64,000 nt of DNA, taken from NCBI GenBank assembly GCA_027625095.1, contig JAQBXN010000014.1:38695-102694 (forward strand), in the 5' to 3' direction. The translations under genes and the position numbers were made by a program. Source of the stretch: Planctomycetota bacterium. GTDB taxonomy: Bacteria > Planctomycetota > PUPC01 > JACPCR01. Position 1 is the stretch's first letter, and each line of letters opens with the position of its first letter. Below, piece after piece: positions 11,446 through 20,309 of the stretch. The notes beneath the pieces were generated by a model. The model did not search any database. It was not told the origin of the DNA and worked only from the letters and a program-made list of their open reading frames with translations.

Positions 11446-12120
11446 TTACTGCTCCTCCTGGTGTTCATCCATCCCGCGAAGTTTCTTTGACAAATCCTGC
11501 CCGATGACCCCTTGCAGTCCGAACCGCAGACTCGGGTTTCGAATTAGAAAACTTTTCAACTTAGTGATCTCCCACGCGACGTAACGGGTCTCTTCCTCAA
11601 CAACCACGGTCGCGGAGGCAGACTCCCCTGTCAAGAAGGCCATCTCGCCGATAAACGCACCGTCCTTCAGCTCGGCGACCTTTCTGCCTGCGACCTCAAC
11701 AGAGGCCCGTCCATGATAAAGGAGGATCATCTGGTTCTGTTCTTCATCCTGTTGGGTCAGCGTCTCGCCAGGCAACACCACCTTCCACTCCGCCAGCCGA
11801 ATCAATTTCATGAACTCCACATGGGAAAACATTGGGAAGATGCTGTGGTATAGCTCTTCTTCGTACTCATTAAACTTGATGCCTTTGCGTTCAGATACGA
11901 GGTGGATGATGTGGTACACATTCACCGTAATAAAACCAATATTCCAGTAAACCGGAATGAACGTCTCACGGTGAACAAAGAACATGATGAAACTCACGCT
12001 GGCGATGATGGACAGTGTTCGCAGGAAGAGAATATCTTTGACCACGAAAGAGAACGCAATGAGTGCGTAGGCAACGTGCGCGAGATTGTCTGGAACTATG
12101 AAGGAGAGGAAGAGATCCAT
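11446..12120 (-). CDS. Popeye-domain (POPDC-like) membrane protein
   Basis: This 224-aa protein has three hydrophobic segments in residues 1-70 and then a cyclic-nucleotide-binding-like domain (about residues 85-215). The pattern EEELYHSIFPMFSHVEF followed by LLYHGRASV and IGQDLSKKL matches animal Popeye proteins (LYxxLFxPL, LLSGR, GxDISEKL). The phosphate-binding cassette FIGEMAFLTGESASATV keeps the GE pair. At the position where cAMP-binding CRP-type domains carry arginine it has Ala/Ser, so classical cAMP binding is doubtful. Popeye proteins are best known from muscle. The neighbours (an esterase and panC) give no clue to its role. Confidence 0.78.
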   Translation of the reverse strand: MDLFLSFIVPDNLAHVAYALIAFSFVVKDILFLRTLSIIASVSFIMFFVHRETFIPVYWNIGFITVNVYHIIHLVSERKGIKFNEYEEELYHSIFPMFSHVEFMKLIRLAEWKVVLPGETLTQQDEEQNQMILLYHGRASVEVAGRKVAELKDGAFIGEMAFLTGESASATVVVEEETRYVAWEITKLKSFLIRNPSLRFGLQGVIGQDLSKKLRGMDEHQEEQ

Positions 12121-12323
12121 GGGCGTGATGTGTAATTCGTAATATGTAAGTTGCTTCAGGGAAGAACATCGTCGCTTTAATGCTCATTCCTTTGAGGGAT
12201 GTTGCTGAGCATATCGAGCATCTCTAAATTGCTGTCTACCAGCCAGTGGAACGTGCGGTCCCGCGTCAAGGCTAAAACGAAACTCAGCGCCAAGCATTAC
12301 GCATTACGTAACTCTTCCCGCCG

Positions 12324-13205
12324 TCACATCTCACATTCACCGGTGACGCCGTTAACCTGCATATTATCGATGAGCCGGGCCGGGCCGACCTGGGCCGCCA
12401 ATGCCGCCAGGCAGGATGGGCCAATCGTTTCCGCATCAACGAAGGTGTCGAAGTCAACGATGGAAACGTACTCCGGTTGAACCAGCACGAATTCGGCAAG
12501 GCAGTCCCTCATCACTTTTATGACGGATGCCGAGCTTTGCTCACCATCTGCAATGACCTGTTTTCCCTTTGCAAGTGCCCTTGAAAGCGCTACGGCCTGC
12601 ATTCGTTCATCACTGTTGAGATATTTATTTCTTGAACTCATCGCCAGCCCATCCGCCTCACGAACTATCGGGCAGATGTTTATCCGGATCGGGAAATTAA
12701 GGTCGTTAGCCATTCGTTTGAGGATGGCAGCCTGCTGGGCATCCTTTCGGCCAAAGAAAGCCTGGTCGGCCGGGATGATATTGAAAAGCTTGGCCACAAC
12801 CGTACAGACGCCCCGAAAGTGGCCGGGGCGTACAAGGCCGCAAAGATTCTTATCCAGAACCGACGGAACGACATGAATCAAAGCGTCACCGTCTGGATAC
12901 ATCTCCTCGGGGCCGGGATGAAAAACAGCATCGACCGCCAGGCCGGATAACGCGTTCAGATCCGCCTCCAGCGTACGTGGGTAGCTGGCAAGATCTTCAT
13001 CTGGGGAAAACTGAGTGGGGTTCACAAAGATAGTCACCACGGTTCGTGTGGTCGCGGCCGTAGAGGCGCGGACAAGGCTGAGATGTCCTTCATGAAGCGC
13101 TCCCATTGTTGGCACAATCCCCACACTCTCGCCGGCCGCCTGGCACTTGCGGACGTATGCCCGAACACCATCGATGTCTTCAAATAGTTGGGGGCCGACA
13201 GACAT
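12324..13205 (-). CDS. panC: Pantoate--beta-alanine ligase (pantothenate synthetase)
   Basis: This 293-aa enzyme joins pantoate and beta-alanine with ATP to make pantothenate, the precursor of coenzyme A. It shows the nucleotidyltransferase motif PTMGALHEGHLSLV (about residues 32-45), FVNPTQF, the GHFRGVCTVVAKLF segment, FFGRKDAQQ and a C-terminal KMSKS-like region around AMSSRNKYL. ATG 13205 is preferred; a TTG at 13217 would add four residues and overlap the previous gene. It is the last gene of a folK-dNK-panC unit, with 8 bases between it and the kinase gene. Confidence 0.96.
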   Translation of the reverse strand: MSVGPQLFEDIDGVRAYVRKCQAAGESVGIVPTMGALHEGHLSLVRASTAATTRTVVTIFVNPTQFSPDEDLASYPRTLEADLNALSGLAVDAVFHPGPEEMYPDGDALIHVVPSVLDKNLCGLVRPGHFRGVCTVVAKLFNIIPADQAFFGRKDAQQAAILKRMANDLNFPIRINICPIVREADGLAMSSRNKYLNSDERMQAVALSRALAKGKQVIADGEQSSASVIKVMRDCLAEFVLVQPEYVSIVDFDTFVDAETIGPSCLAALAAQVGPARLIDNMQVNGVTGECEM

Positions 13206-13213
13206 TGGACTGC

Positions 13214-13870
13214 TCAATCAGAAGACCGCACCGGATTGAAATACGTGTTGTTGCCATCCATGGAAGTGAGGACCAGGACGAGCGCTTCGATATCGATGCC
13301 GTCAGAATCCACGTCAGTTTCATTTACATCTACGGTCAAGACCGGCGCCCCTTCGAAGTGTCTGAAGAAACCGTTATAGGCGGTCACCATGCGTGCAGCG
13401 TATTTGCTGTCAATTTGCGTAGCTGACTTTCTTTCACCGGCTTCCAGGCGCTTTGAAACTGTCTCCGAAGTCGCCTGAAGGAACACTACCAGGTCTGGAA
13501 TAACGAAATTATTGACCAGGGCGGATTTCAGGTGCAGGTAGAGGCGGTGCTCGTCGTGAGAGAGCGTCTGAACGGCGAAGATTTCATCAGTGGCCAGAGT
13601 GTAATCCGTGACGGTCAGTCGGTGGAAGAGATCGGGTTGTGCGATTTCCTTCTGCTGTTTGTATCGAGACAGAAGAAAGCTGATCTGGGTGTGCAGAGCG
13701 TATTTCTCCATGTCTTCAAAGAAATGCTGCAGGAATGGATTTTCCTCTCCGTCCAGGATCAGGCGGGCATCGAGATGCCCGGCAAGCTCGCGGGCGAGCT
13801 TTGATTTTCCAGTGCCCGGAGGCCCGTCGATGGCAATCAGTTTCAAAGTATCCAGCGCGGGCACAGTCAT
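13214..13870 (-). CDS. Deoxynucleoside kinase (deoxyadenosine/deoxyguanosine kinase family)
   Basis: This 218-aa protein has the Walker A motif GPPGTGKS (about residues 15-22), a DGEENPFLQHFFED segment matching the E-N-P-(F/Y) substrate loop of the dNK family, DYTLATDEIFA (about residue 90), and a lid region with R-L-x-x-G-E-R. It should phosphorylate deoxynucleosides for salvage. The exact base preference cannot be read off. Its start overlaps the folK stop codon as ATGA, and panC follows directly. The same three-gene order occurs in other bacteria, which supports the annotation of all three. Confidence 0.88.
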   Translation of the reverse strand: MTVPALDTLKLIAIDGPPGTGKSKLARELAGHLDARLILDGEENPFLQHFFEDMEKYALHTQISFLLSRYKQQKEIAQPDLFHRLTVTDYTLATDEIFAVQTLSHDEHRLYLHLKSALVNNFVIPDLVVFLQATSETVSKRLEAGERKSATQIDSKYAARMVTAYNGFFRHFEGAPVLTVDVNETDVDSDGIDIEALVLVLTSMDGNNTYFNPVRSSD

Positions 13871-14328
13871 CTCCTCAGGGACGCAAGTATTTCGGAAACC
13901 TTCTTTCCACTGCGCGGATCAATCAGGTCTGGGACTAATTCAGCAAGTGGCTCAAGAACAAAAAGGCGCTCACAAGCGCCCGGATGCGGGATTGTCAATG
14001 TTTCAGTATCCAGAATCAAATCTCCCCAGAACAAGATGTCCAGATCCACAATTCTGGGGCCCCAGTGGATGACGCGTTCGCGCCCGAGAGCGGCCTCGAT
14101 CCGGTTAAGTTCTACGAGGAGTTCGCCAGGCTGGAGTGATGTGGAAACTGCGATGACTCCGTTCAGGTAATCTGGCTGCGGCGGCCCCATAGGTGGGTAT
14201 TCAATGAGCTGAGAGGAACCTGAAACAGAAACGCCATCCGATGCATTCAACTTTTGAATGGCCTGGCGGTAGTTGTTTTCGCGGTCACCGATATTGGTGC
14301 CGAAACCGATGTAAACGATGGAGAGCAT
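13867..14328 (-). CDS. folK: 6-hydroxymethyl-7,8-dihydropterin pyrophosphokinase
   Basis: This 153-aa enzyme transfers pyrophosphate from ATP to 6-hydroxymethyl-dihydropterin in folate synthesis. The sequence has the family start YIGFGTNIGDRENNYRQAI, the PPMGPPQPDYLNGVI segment (usual form: PxGxxDQPxFxN), a LNRIEAALGRER motif and the metal-binding WGPRIVDLDILFWGD (usual form: GPRxIDLDIL). The length is normal for the family. It is first in the folK-dNK-panC unit and overlaps the kinase by four bases. A repeat-rich stretch of about 260 bases lies upstream. Confidence 0.95.
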   Translation of the reverse strand: MLSIVYIGFGTNIGDRENNYRQAIQKLNASDGVSVSGSSQLIEYPPMGPPQPDYLNGVIAVSTSLQPGELLVELNRIEAALGRERVIHWGPRIVDLDILFWGDLILDTETLTIPHPGACERLFVLEPLAELVPDLIDPRSGKKVSEILASLRR

Positions 14329-14397
14329 CTGTAGAATGATGGTTGAAGGTTGATGGAATGTTGGAGGGTTAGAGGAATGGATGATGAGAGGAAGAGC

Positions 14398-14515
14398 GAA
14401 TCCTGAATCCTGAAGGAAGACCTTAGACCTTAGACCTTAGACCGAAGAAAGTAGACTCCCCGCGGAGCTTGGGGGCCACGATTGTAGACCTCTGAATCCT
14501 GAATCCCGAATCCTG
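14398..14515. repeat. Short degenerate tandem heptamers (GAATCCT and CCTTAGA types)
   Basis: GAATCCTGAATCCTGAA lies at 14398-14414. Three and a bit tandem copies of the heptamer CCTTAGA lie at 14421-14443. A third tract of GAATCCT/GAATCCC units lies at 14491-14515. The same GAATCCTGAATCC word recurs in intergenic DNA at 44045-44057 and 47021-47040. The 264-base gap between folK and the next gene otherwise shows nothing recognisable. Confidence 0.7.
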
Positions 14516-14592
14516 GATCTCGATTCCTGTCACCTGAAGGCGGAATCATCTGCCGGGACTAAAATACCCCACCGCTAACCATCGAGGAAAAA

Positions 14593-15051
14593 ATGGATCA
14601 ACAATCTGACGAACTCTATCGCGCTTACAACCAGACGACCATCTACGAATTGCTGGAAAGGCTCGATCAGGCCGGCCTGAAACGCACGGTAGCCTGCAGC
14701 GATGACGAGATTGGAGCCGCCGAACGGGTGTTGAAAGTGCCCTTCCCACCCGACTACCGGCACTTCATGAAGGAAGTTGGTGGCCCGTCAAAAGGCAAAC
14801 CCTGGCACGGCCTTTTCCGGATCGATGAACTGGTCTCACTCAATCGTCACATGCCGATTTTCCAGTGGTTTGGCGGCCTGATCGGATTTGGAAATTCAGG
14901 ATTTATGGTTTTCGCTTTCGACTTTCGGCATGGCATAAACCCGCCTGTCGTAAGCGTAGGTCTCAGTGCGTCGGAATGGGCGGATGTGCAAGTAGAGGCG
15001 CCTACTTTCACCGAATGGCTGGAGCGGACGCTGCCGAATGTAAGAAAGTAA
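14593..15051 (+). CDS. SMI1/KNR4-family protein
   Basis: This 152-aa protein fits the SMI1/KNR4 fold. It has an early helix with IYELLERLDQAGLKR, an S-D-D-E-I-G-A-A-E segment (usual form: at-e-I-a-x-x-E), the signature LPxxYRxFL-like PFPPDYRHFMKEVGG near residue 55, and glycine-rich strands leading to FTEWLERTL. The family includes many immunity proteins of contact-dependent or polymorphic toxin systems, and also non-immunity members. No toxin gene is adjacent, so an orphan immunity role or a housekeeping role cannot be separated. ATG 14593 is preceded by GAGGAAAAA, an acceptable ribosome-binding site. Confidence 0.78.
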   Translation: MDQQSDELYRAYNQTTIYELLERLDQAGLKRTVACSDDEIGAAERVLKVPFPPDYRHFMKEVGGPSKGKPWHGLFRIDELVSLNRHMPIFQWFGGLIGFGNSGFMVFAFDFRHGINPPVVSVGLSASEWADVQVEAPTFTEWLERTLPNVRK

Positions 15052-15133
15052 TCGTAGCCTGGGAACTTGGTACACCCTGACTGAAATTGACTCTACGGAT
15101 TCTCTTTCGTGGGCACGCCGTCGCCCCAAGTAT

Positions 15134-15217
15134 CGTAGCGCTGGCCTCCAGGCCGGTGTTTTTCGAGGCGAGGGCTCGCGAAAAGAAATCCACTCCGGCC
15201 TGGAGGCCAGAGCTACG
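15134..15217. repeat. REP-like nested hairpin element
   Basis: The 23-bp arm CGTAGCGCTGGCCTCCAGGC(cgg) at 15134-15156 is mirrored at 15195-15217 with a single mismatch. Each arm is itself partly self-complementary (GGCCTCCAGGCC). A second hairpin, TTTTCG...CGAAAA, lies inside the loop. The whole occupies the gap between the SMI1-like gene and the convergent Gfo/Idh gene. It looks like a repetitive extragenic palindrome; no other full copy is in the window. Confidence 0.65.
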
Positions 15218-15270
15218 ACGGCGTATCGCCCCCCGGGACAAATAGGTGCGCGATAATCGTGAACTCTTAT

Positions 15271-16491
15271 TTAGAAGCCTGACTGGCCGCGCGAATGGTT
15301 GCCTTCAACCATCTCATCCTGAAAGCGCCGGGCCTTGCCATCCAGCACATCCTGAACGCTAACCTCGTGTCCTGTGTGGGTAGATTCCATCAGGGCGTAG
15401 ATAAGGGCGACTGACCTCAGGCCCAGTTCTGCAGTTACTTCCGGCTCGGCTCGCGTGCGTACAGAATCTACGAAGTTGGACATCTCAGCGGCGATGAGTT
15501 TACGGTCCGTCAGGGCGCCGCAATCGTAGGAAGTGGGCCGTTCGCCGAAGAGGCTGGATTCCACTTCGTTGAGTTCATAATCGGGTAGAGCCGCGAGGAG
15601 AGAATCTCCCTGCAGTGTTTCATTGTCCATCGCCACCCGTACCGGTTTGCCAGATCTTGCCGCGGGAACGTGCAATGTTCCTTTATCCCCGTAAACAGTC
15701 GTTTGCCGCTGGCCGGAAGCGGCGGCGCCAAAATTCAGGGTCCAGGCCCCGAGGGCGCCGTTCTCAAACTGAAGGTTGGAAATGAAAATGTCATCCGATT
15801 CGACCAGAACGCTGGTATCCCCTTCTTTACGTTCCTGATGAGCCTGCTGTGAGCGGGTAAAGAAGCTTTGAATGTGGCCGACGATCGTTTCAAGGCCGTA
15901 AGCGTCATGTATCCCGATGTCCATCGCCAGGCCGCCGTTTGCCCAGGAGTGTCGCCAGCGTGAGGCTCGTATCGTATCGCCGGATCCGATGCCCATCTCG
16001 ATCACCATCCGGGGCGTACCGATCAGGCCGGACTGCACGACCTGTCTCGAAAGTCGAATCATCGGGTCACGGCGGTTGTTCTCCGCTACAGCCAGAATTC
16101 GATTCGCTGACTTTGCTGTCAAGATCATTTTCTTGCCACGGGCGATCGTGCTCGCGAGCGGTTTCTCCACGCTCACATCGAGACCTGCCTGGAGAAGTGG
16201 GATGACCACTGAATCGTGAAAGCGGTTTTCAACGACGACATCCGCTGCTTGAATTTCGGGGTAAGCCTTGAGAGCTTCCTCTGCGCTGGTGAACACCGCG
16301 GGGCGATACCCGAGCAATTCTTCGGTTTCGCCGGCGAGCTTGTCTGCGATTTCTTTTTTCAGATCGCAGATGGCGCTCAGCTTTATTGAGCCTGGCCGTA
16401 CTCGTTCCAACTCTGCGTAGCCCCTGGTGTGGCGCGTGCCCATCATGCCGCAGCCGATCAGGAGTAGATTTACCGGTTCATGCACTTTCAT
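15271..16491 (-). CDS. Gfo/Idh/MocA-family oxidoreductase
   Basis: This 406-aa NAD(P)-dependent sugar or cyclitol oxidoreductase has the N-terminal Rossmann motif IGCGMMGTRH (about residue 13), the VEKPLASTIARGKKM segment carrying the EKP signature, and a C-terminal domain with AMDIGIHDAYGLETIVGH, in which an IHD motif occurs where many members have D-x-x-x-H. ATG 16491 is chosen over 16503 because GGAAG sits five bases before it. The substrate is not evident. It follows the receiver-PP2C gene by 39 bases on the same strand and might be co-transcribed, though no functional link is obvious. Confidence 0.87.
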   Translation of the reverse strand: MKVHEPVNLLLIGCGMMGTRHTRGYAELERVRPGSIKLSAICDLKKEIADKLAGETEELLGYRPAVFTSAEEALKAYPEIQAADVVVENRFHDSVVIPLLQAGLDVSVEKPLASTIARGKKMILTAKSANRILAVAENNRRDPMIRLSRQVVQSGLIGTPRMVIEMGIGSGDTIRASRWRHSWANGGLAMDIGIHDAYGLETIVGHIQSFFTRSQQAHQERKEGDTSVLVESDDIFISNLQFENGALGAWTLNFGAAASGQRQTTVYGDKGTLHVPAARSGKPVRVAMDNETLQGDSLLAALPDYELNEVESSLFGERPTSYDCGALTDRKLIAAEMSNFVDSVRTRAEPEVTAELGLRSVALIYALMESTHTGHEVSVQDVLDGKARRFQDEMVEGNHSRGQSGF

Positions 16492-16530
16492 TCGGTCTTC
16501 CATGTGAGGTAAAGGCCGCCAACCTCTGCT

Positions 16531-17703
16531 CTACGCCGCGGATTCAAATGCCAATATCGCTATGTCGTCGTTGGTTTCGGCCGCACCGCGCCATCGGCTG
16601 AGGTCACCCATGATCCCTTTGATCATATTATCCAGGGACAGGCGGTTCGTCTTGGCTACGGACTTCAGCAGACGGTCTGAACCGTAAATTTCATCTTCCA
16701 CGTTCATAGCATCAGGCAGACCATCGGAATACATGAACAGGCGATCCCCAGGTTCAAGAATGATGCTTTGCTGTTCGTAATCATCGTAATCGGCCGCGAT
16801 GCCGATGGGGAATCCTGACACAACCAACGGGACTGGTGCAGCATTTCGGCGTTGGTGGAGAATGGGTGGATGGCCGGCACTGGTGAAATTGAACTCGCGT
16901 GTTTCCACATCCAGAATTCCGTAGACCATCGTGAAGAACTGGCCGGTATCATGAGTCCATGAAAACCGTTTGTTCAAGCGCGACGCCACTTCAGCCGGTT
17001 CCAGAATGCGGAAATCAGACGGGCTGTCATTGCGTTCCACGAGCAAAGAAGTGGCATCCAGGGCCGGGGCCATCACTCGACCCAGTGCGGTAGCAAGCAG
17101 AGCAGCAGGAACTCCATGCCCGCTGACATCCAACACATAGAGTCCCAGCCGCCTTTGGTCCAGCGGAACGATATTGAGCATATCTCCACCGAGTTCATCA
17201 CAGGGGCTGTAATCCCAGGCAAAGTCATACCCGGCGATGGCCGGTAATGACGAGGGAAGAAATGATCGCTGGATGCGCGCCGCGGCTTCGAGACTGCGTT
17301 TGACACGCTGATTGGTATCGTTCAGCTCGCTGTTCAGTTTGGTGATACGGGTTCCTGCGCGGAGGCGAACGTTCAATTCGTCACGGTGAAATGGTTTTGC
17401 CAGGAAGTCATCAGCGCCGGCGCCCATACCGGTAACGATGTCATTCTTTTCCGCCTTTGCAGTGAGCATGATGATGTAGATGTAATTGGCTCTTTCTGTG
17501 GTACGAATTCGTTGAACCAGCTCCAGGCCATCAATTTTCGGCATCATCCAATCGGTGATCACGATGGAAAATTCGTTCTGCTGAAAATACTCCCACGCCT
17601 GCTCTCCATCTTCTGCAGCGACGACTTCGTGTCCCCACTTTTCCAGGTCAAGCCGTAGCTTGAAGCGTGTCAACTCATGGTCGTCAGCAATCAAAATTTT
17701 CAT
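16531..17703 (-). CDS. Response regulator with PP2C/RsbU-type phosphatase output
   Basis: This 390-aa protein has an N-terminal receiver domain (residues 1-120; acidic pair DDHE, phospho-acceptor Asp in ITDWMMPKIDG about residue 52, Thr in MLTAKAE, Lys in LAKPFHR). A coiled linker follows, then a SpoIIE/RsbU-type serine phosphatase (about residues 160-388) with DELGGDMLNI, YVLDVSGHGVPAALL, TSAGHPPI, YSDGLPDAMN and ETNDDIAIL, which carry the metal-binding Asp residues. Such proteins switch anti-sigma-antagonist partners in response to a histidine kinase. The hybrid kinase gene lies just upstream on the same strand (296-base gap), so they probably form a pathway; no partner switch gene is visible. 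Confidence 0.93.
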   Translation of the reverse strand: MKILIADDHELTRFKLRLDLEKWGHEVVAAEDGEQAWEYFQQNEFSIVITDWMMPKIDGLELVQRIRTTERANYIYIIMLTAKAEKNDIVTGMGAGADDFLAKPFHRDELNVRLRAGTRITKLNSELNDTNQRVKRSLEAAARIQRSFLPSSLPAIAGYDFAWDYSPCDELGGDMLNIVPLDQRRLGLYVLDVSGHGVPAALLATALGRVMAPALDATSLLVERNDSPSDFRILEPAEVASRLNKRFSWTHDTGQFFTMVYGILDVETREFNFTSAGHPPILHQRRNAAPVPLVVSGFPIGIAADYDDYEQQSIILEPGDRLFMYSDGLPDAMNVEDEIYGSDRLLKSVAKTNRLSLDNMIKGIMGDLSRWRGAAETNDDIAILAFESAA

Positions 17704-17812
17704 AGCTGGTGCCGGCAGGTTATATCTTCTCTGCGCAGGGCAGAGGGTGTGGCACGGAGTTGCACTCCGTGAAATGCCGAAGTGGAATTCTGAGCTTTAC
17801 CCACATTCTTTT

Positions 17813-17928
17813 GCCCCGGAGGGGCGACGGCGGATGGCCGCATACGCCCCTCCGGGGCGGAATGCTGATTTGGTCTCGGGTTCCGGTGGTTTAAACCACC
17901 AGCTACTTGCCTGTACGCCTCCGGCGTA
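17813..17928. repeat. Composite palindromic repeat, copy 1
   Basis: Three palindromes stand in a row: 14-bp perfect arms GCCCCGGAGGGGCG at 17813-17826 and 17845-17858; GGTGGTTTAAACCACC at 17885-17900; and TACGCCTCCGGCGTA at 17914-17928. The same three, in the same order and orientation, occur at 60287-60378. It fills most of the 296-base gap between the kinase and receiver-PP2C genes. A short hairpin CACGGAGTTGCACTCCGTG lies just before it (about 17753-17771). Confidence 0.8.
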
Positions 17929-17999
17929 ACGGAAACAAGCTTTGGGTAAAGCCGGGGTGCAAATCCGGCATACGATTTTGGTACGGCCGTCAGGCCGCG

Positions 18000-20309
18000 T
18001 TATGAATCAATCAATTTACGAAGAGCCTTTCGAAGGCTCGCCAAGTCAGATTCCAGTTTCTTGAAAGTAGCTTCAGCATCTCTGAAGTCTCCTTCTCTAC
18101 CCATCTGTTCGAGCGTATTGGCGGTTTCGAATCCTGTTTTGGCGAAGCAGGTGCCCATTCCGCCCTTGATCGTGTGCGCTTCTCTTTCGAGCAACTCTGC
18201 ATCCCTTGCCTGAATGGCAGCACTGATTCTTGGCATGCGATCGTCACAATCGCGTTCAAAGATCTCAAAGATCTTTGCCAGGATCTCCTTATCACCTTCA
18301 AATTCCTCCATCAGAGCCTCGGAGTCGTAGATGTCGGCCGTGGAGGCAGCCTGCCCCTCATCCATTTCAACGGATTTGAAGAAACGGGCGGCAACCTTGA
18401 CGATGATCTCAGCGACTTCTTTACGTCGAATCGGCTTTGAAATATAGTCGTCCATCCCCGCGGCGAGACACCTCTCCTGATCCCCCTTCATTGCGTGCGC
18501 GGTCATGGCGACGATGGGTATATGTCTGTCGGTGTCCTCTTCACTTTCACGAATTTTGCCCGTGGCCTCCAGGCCATCCAACTCGGGCATCTGGACATCC
18601 ATGAACACGAGGTCGTATTCGTTTTGGGCGACCATTTCACATGCTTCTTTACCGTTGTTGGCGACCTCGATTGTGTGGCCGAGCTTCTGGAGCATCGTGG
18701 TCGCGGTCAACTGGTTTACGGGGTTGTCCTCTGCAAGCAGAATCTTTAGAGATCTGTCGAATTGGGAGGCCGGGGTGGAAGGTTTTTCGGATTTCCGTCT
18801 CATTTCTTCATAACCCACCGCGGTAGCAATCGCGTCGAGCAGTGTGGACTGGCGGATGGGCTTGGTCAGGTAGCCCGACACCTTCAACGCAGTGGCCCGA
18901 ATCTTATGCTCAGCAGAGGGCGCTGAACTGATGATAATCACCGGTGTGTGCGCGAAATCGGCCCTGCTGCGAACCCACTCCACGAGTTCGAATCCGTCGC
19001 GTCTTGGCATGTACATGTCCGTCAAGACCAGTTTCACCGGGTTACCGCTGTTGTTCGCCCGCTCCATGGCTTTGATGGCATCATCGACTCCCTCAACACT
19101 GGTCGATTTCATCGACCAGTTGGAGACCAACTCTTGCAAAATGATTCGATTGGTTTCGTTGTCGTCCACGATCAGGGCGTGCAAGCCCTGCAGGTGGTCA
19201 AGCTCCACTCTTTCACGCTTTACAGGATTCTTCTGAATGCCAAACCTGGCCGAGAAGGAGAAGGTCGTCCCCTTGCCCACTTCACTCTCTATGGCGATTT
19301 CGCCCCCCATCAGTTCCACCAGTTGGCGGGAGATGGCAAGACCAAGGCCCGTGCCGCCGTACTGGCGAGTGGTGGAACTGTCAGCCTGTTCAAAAGCCTC
19401 AAAAATCCTGGCCTGCTTTTCTTTGGGCAGGCCAATGCCGGTGTCAGATACCGCGAATTCGAGGACCACGAATTCTTCGGCAGGTTTGTTCACTTTTATG
19501 CGGACAACCACTTCGCCGTCATTCGTAAACTTGATCGCATTGCCCACCAGGTTCACAACGACCTGGCGAAGTCTGCCGGGGTCGCCAATCAGGAAATCCG
19601 GCACATCTTGTTGAATATGACAGGCGAGCTCAAGGCCCTTTGCCTGAGCACGAAACGCCAGGAGTTCCATGCAGTCCCCGATATCATCACGCAACTGAAA
19701 ATCGATATATTCAAGGTCAAGCTTTCTGGCCTCGATCTTCGAGAAGTCCAGGAGGTCGTTAATAATGCTGAGGAGCGCATCGCCTGAAGATTTGACGGTC
19801 TCGATGTACCGACGCTGTTCAGCGTTCAAGTCAGTTTCCAGCGCTATCTCAGCCATGCCGATGATGCCATTCATTGGAGTGCGGATTTCGTGGCTCATAT
19901 TGGCCAGAAAATCACTCTTAGCGCGGTTGGCATCTGCAGCCTCCTGCTCCGCCTTTTTTCTATCAGCGATCTCACCCTCCAGTTCCTCAGGCGTCCTCAT
20001 GGAAAGGAATTTTGGGAGCAGCGGTATGAGAGCGATGACCGTGGCTATGGAGATGGTGGCGGTAAAAGCTTTTACCAGGGCTGAGACGCGATACCAGGGC
20101 TGCCAGAAAATCGTGGCCTCGATCATGTGACCAAAACCGCAGGCGAGAATAAAGGCGGCAAACAGCCAGAACACCGGGAGAAAGACCCCTGTCTTTTTTC
20201 GGAAGACAAAGTAAACCAGCATCAGCGGAATGGCCGTGTAAGCGCCGAAAATTGCCATAATCGGAGATGATATGCACCCAGCCATGGGCTCGAGTCCATG
20301 CCTCGCCAC
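18000..20309 (-). CDS. Hybrid sensor histidine kinase with ethylene-receptor-like membrane sensor (N-terminus frameshifted)
   Basis: This 769-aa frame encodes three membrane segments (about residues 15-105), a kinase core, two receivers and an Hpt domain. The membrane part has [20 protein letters not shown] and FWQPWYR, matching the ethylene-binding domain of ETR1 and its bacterial relatives; the copper-ligand Cys and His of C-G-x-x-H are present. The kinase has the H-box [11 protein letters not shown] (about residue 140), GNAIKF, DTGIGL and GGTGLGLAI. Receivers carry [10 protein letters not shown] and [10 protein letters not shown]. The Hpt histidine is in HTIKGGMGT. The first part of the sensor ([11 protein letters not shown]...HIISD) lies in another frame at 20252-20367. 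The gene is therefore disrupted, or the reference has a one-base error. Confidence 0.9.
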   Translation of the reverse strand: MARHGLEPMAGCISSPIMAIFGAYTAIPLMLVYFVFRKKTGVFLPVFWLFAAFILACGFGHMIEATIFWQPWYRVSALVKAFTATISIATVIALIPLLPKFLSMRTPEELEGEIADRKKAEQEAADANRAKSDFLANMSHEIRTPMNGIIGMAEIALETDLNAEQRRYIETVKSSGDALLSIINDLLDFSKIEARKLDLEYIDFQLRDDIGDCMELLAFRAQAKGLELACHIQQDVPDFLIGDPGRLRQVVVNLVGNAIKFTNDGEVVVRIKVNKPAEEFVVLEFAVSDTGIGLPKEKQARIFEAFEQADSSTTRQYGGTGLGLAISRQLVELMGGEIAIESEVGKGTTFSFSARFGIQKNPVKRERVELDHLQGLHALIVDDNETNRIILQELVSNWSMKSTSVEGVDDAIKAMERANNSGNPVKLVLTDMYMPRRDGFELVEWVRSRADFAHTPVIIISSAPSAEHKIRATALKVSGYLTKPIRQSTLLDAIATAVGYEEMRRKSEKPSTPASQFDRSLKILLAEDNPVNQLTATTMLQKLGHTIEVANNGKEACEMVAQNEYDLVFMDVQMPELDGLEATGKIRESEEDTDRHIPIVAMTAHAMKGDQERCLAAGMDDYISKPIRRKEVAEIIVKVAARFFKSVEMDEGQAASTADIYDSEALMEEFEGDKEILAKIFEIFERDCDDRMPRISAAIQARDAELLEREAHTIKGGMGTCFAKTGFETANTLEQMGREGDFRDAEATFKKLESDLASLRKALRKLIDS

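Noticed and set aside
18948..19787. 279-codon plus-strand frame inside the histidine kinase
   Set aside because: Antisense to the kinase core with its H-box and ATP motifs.
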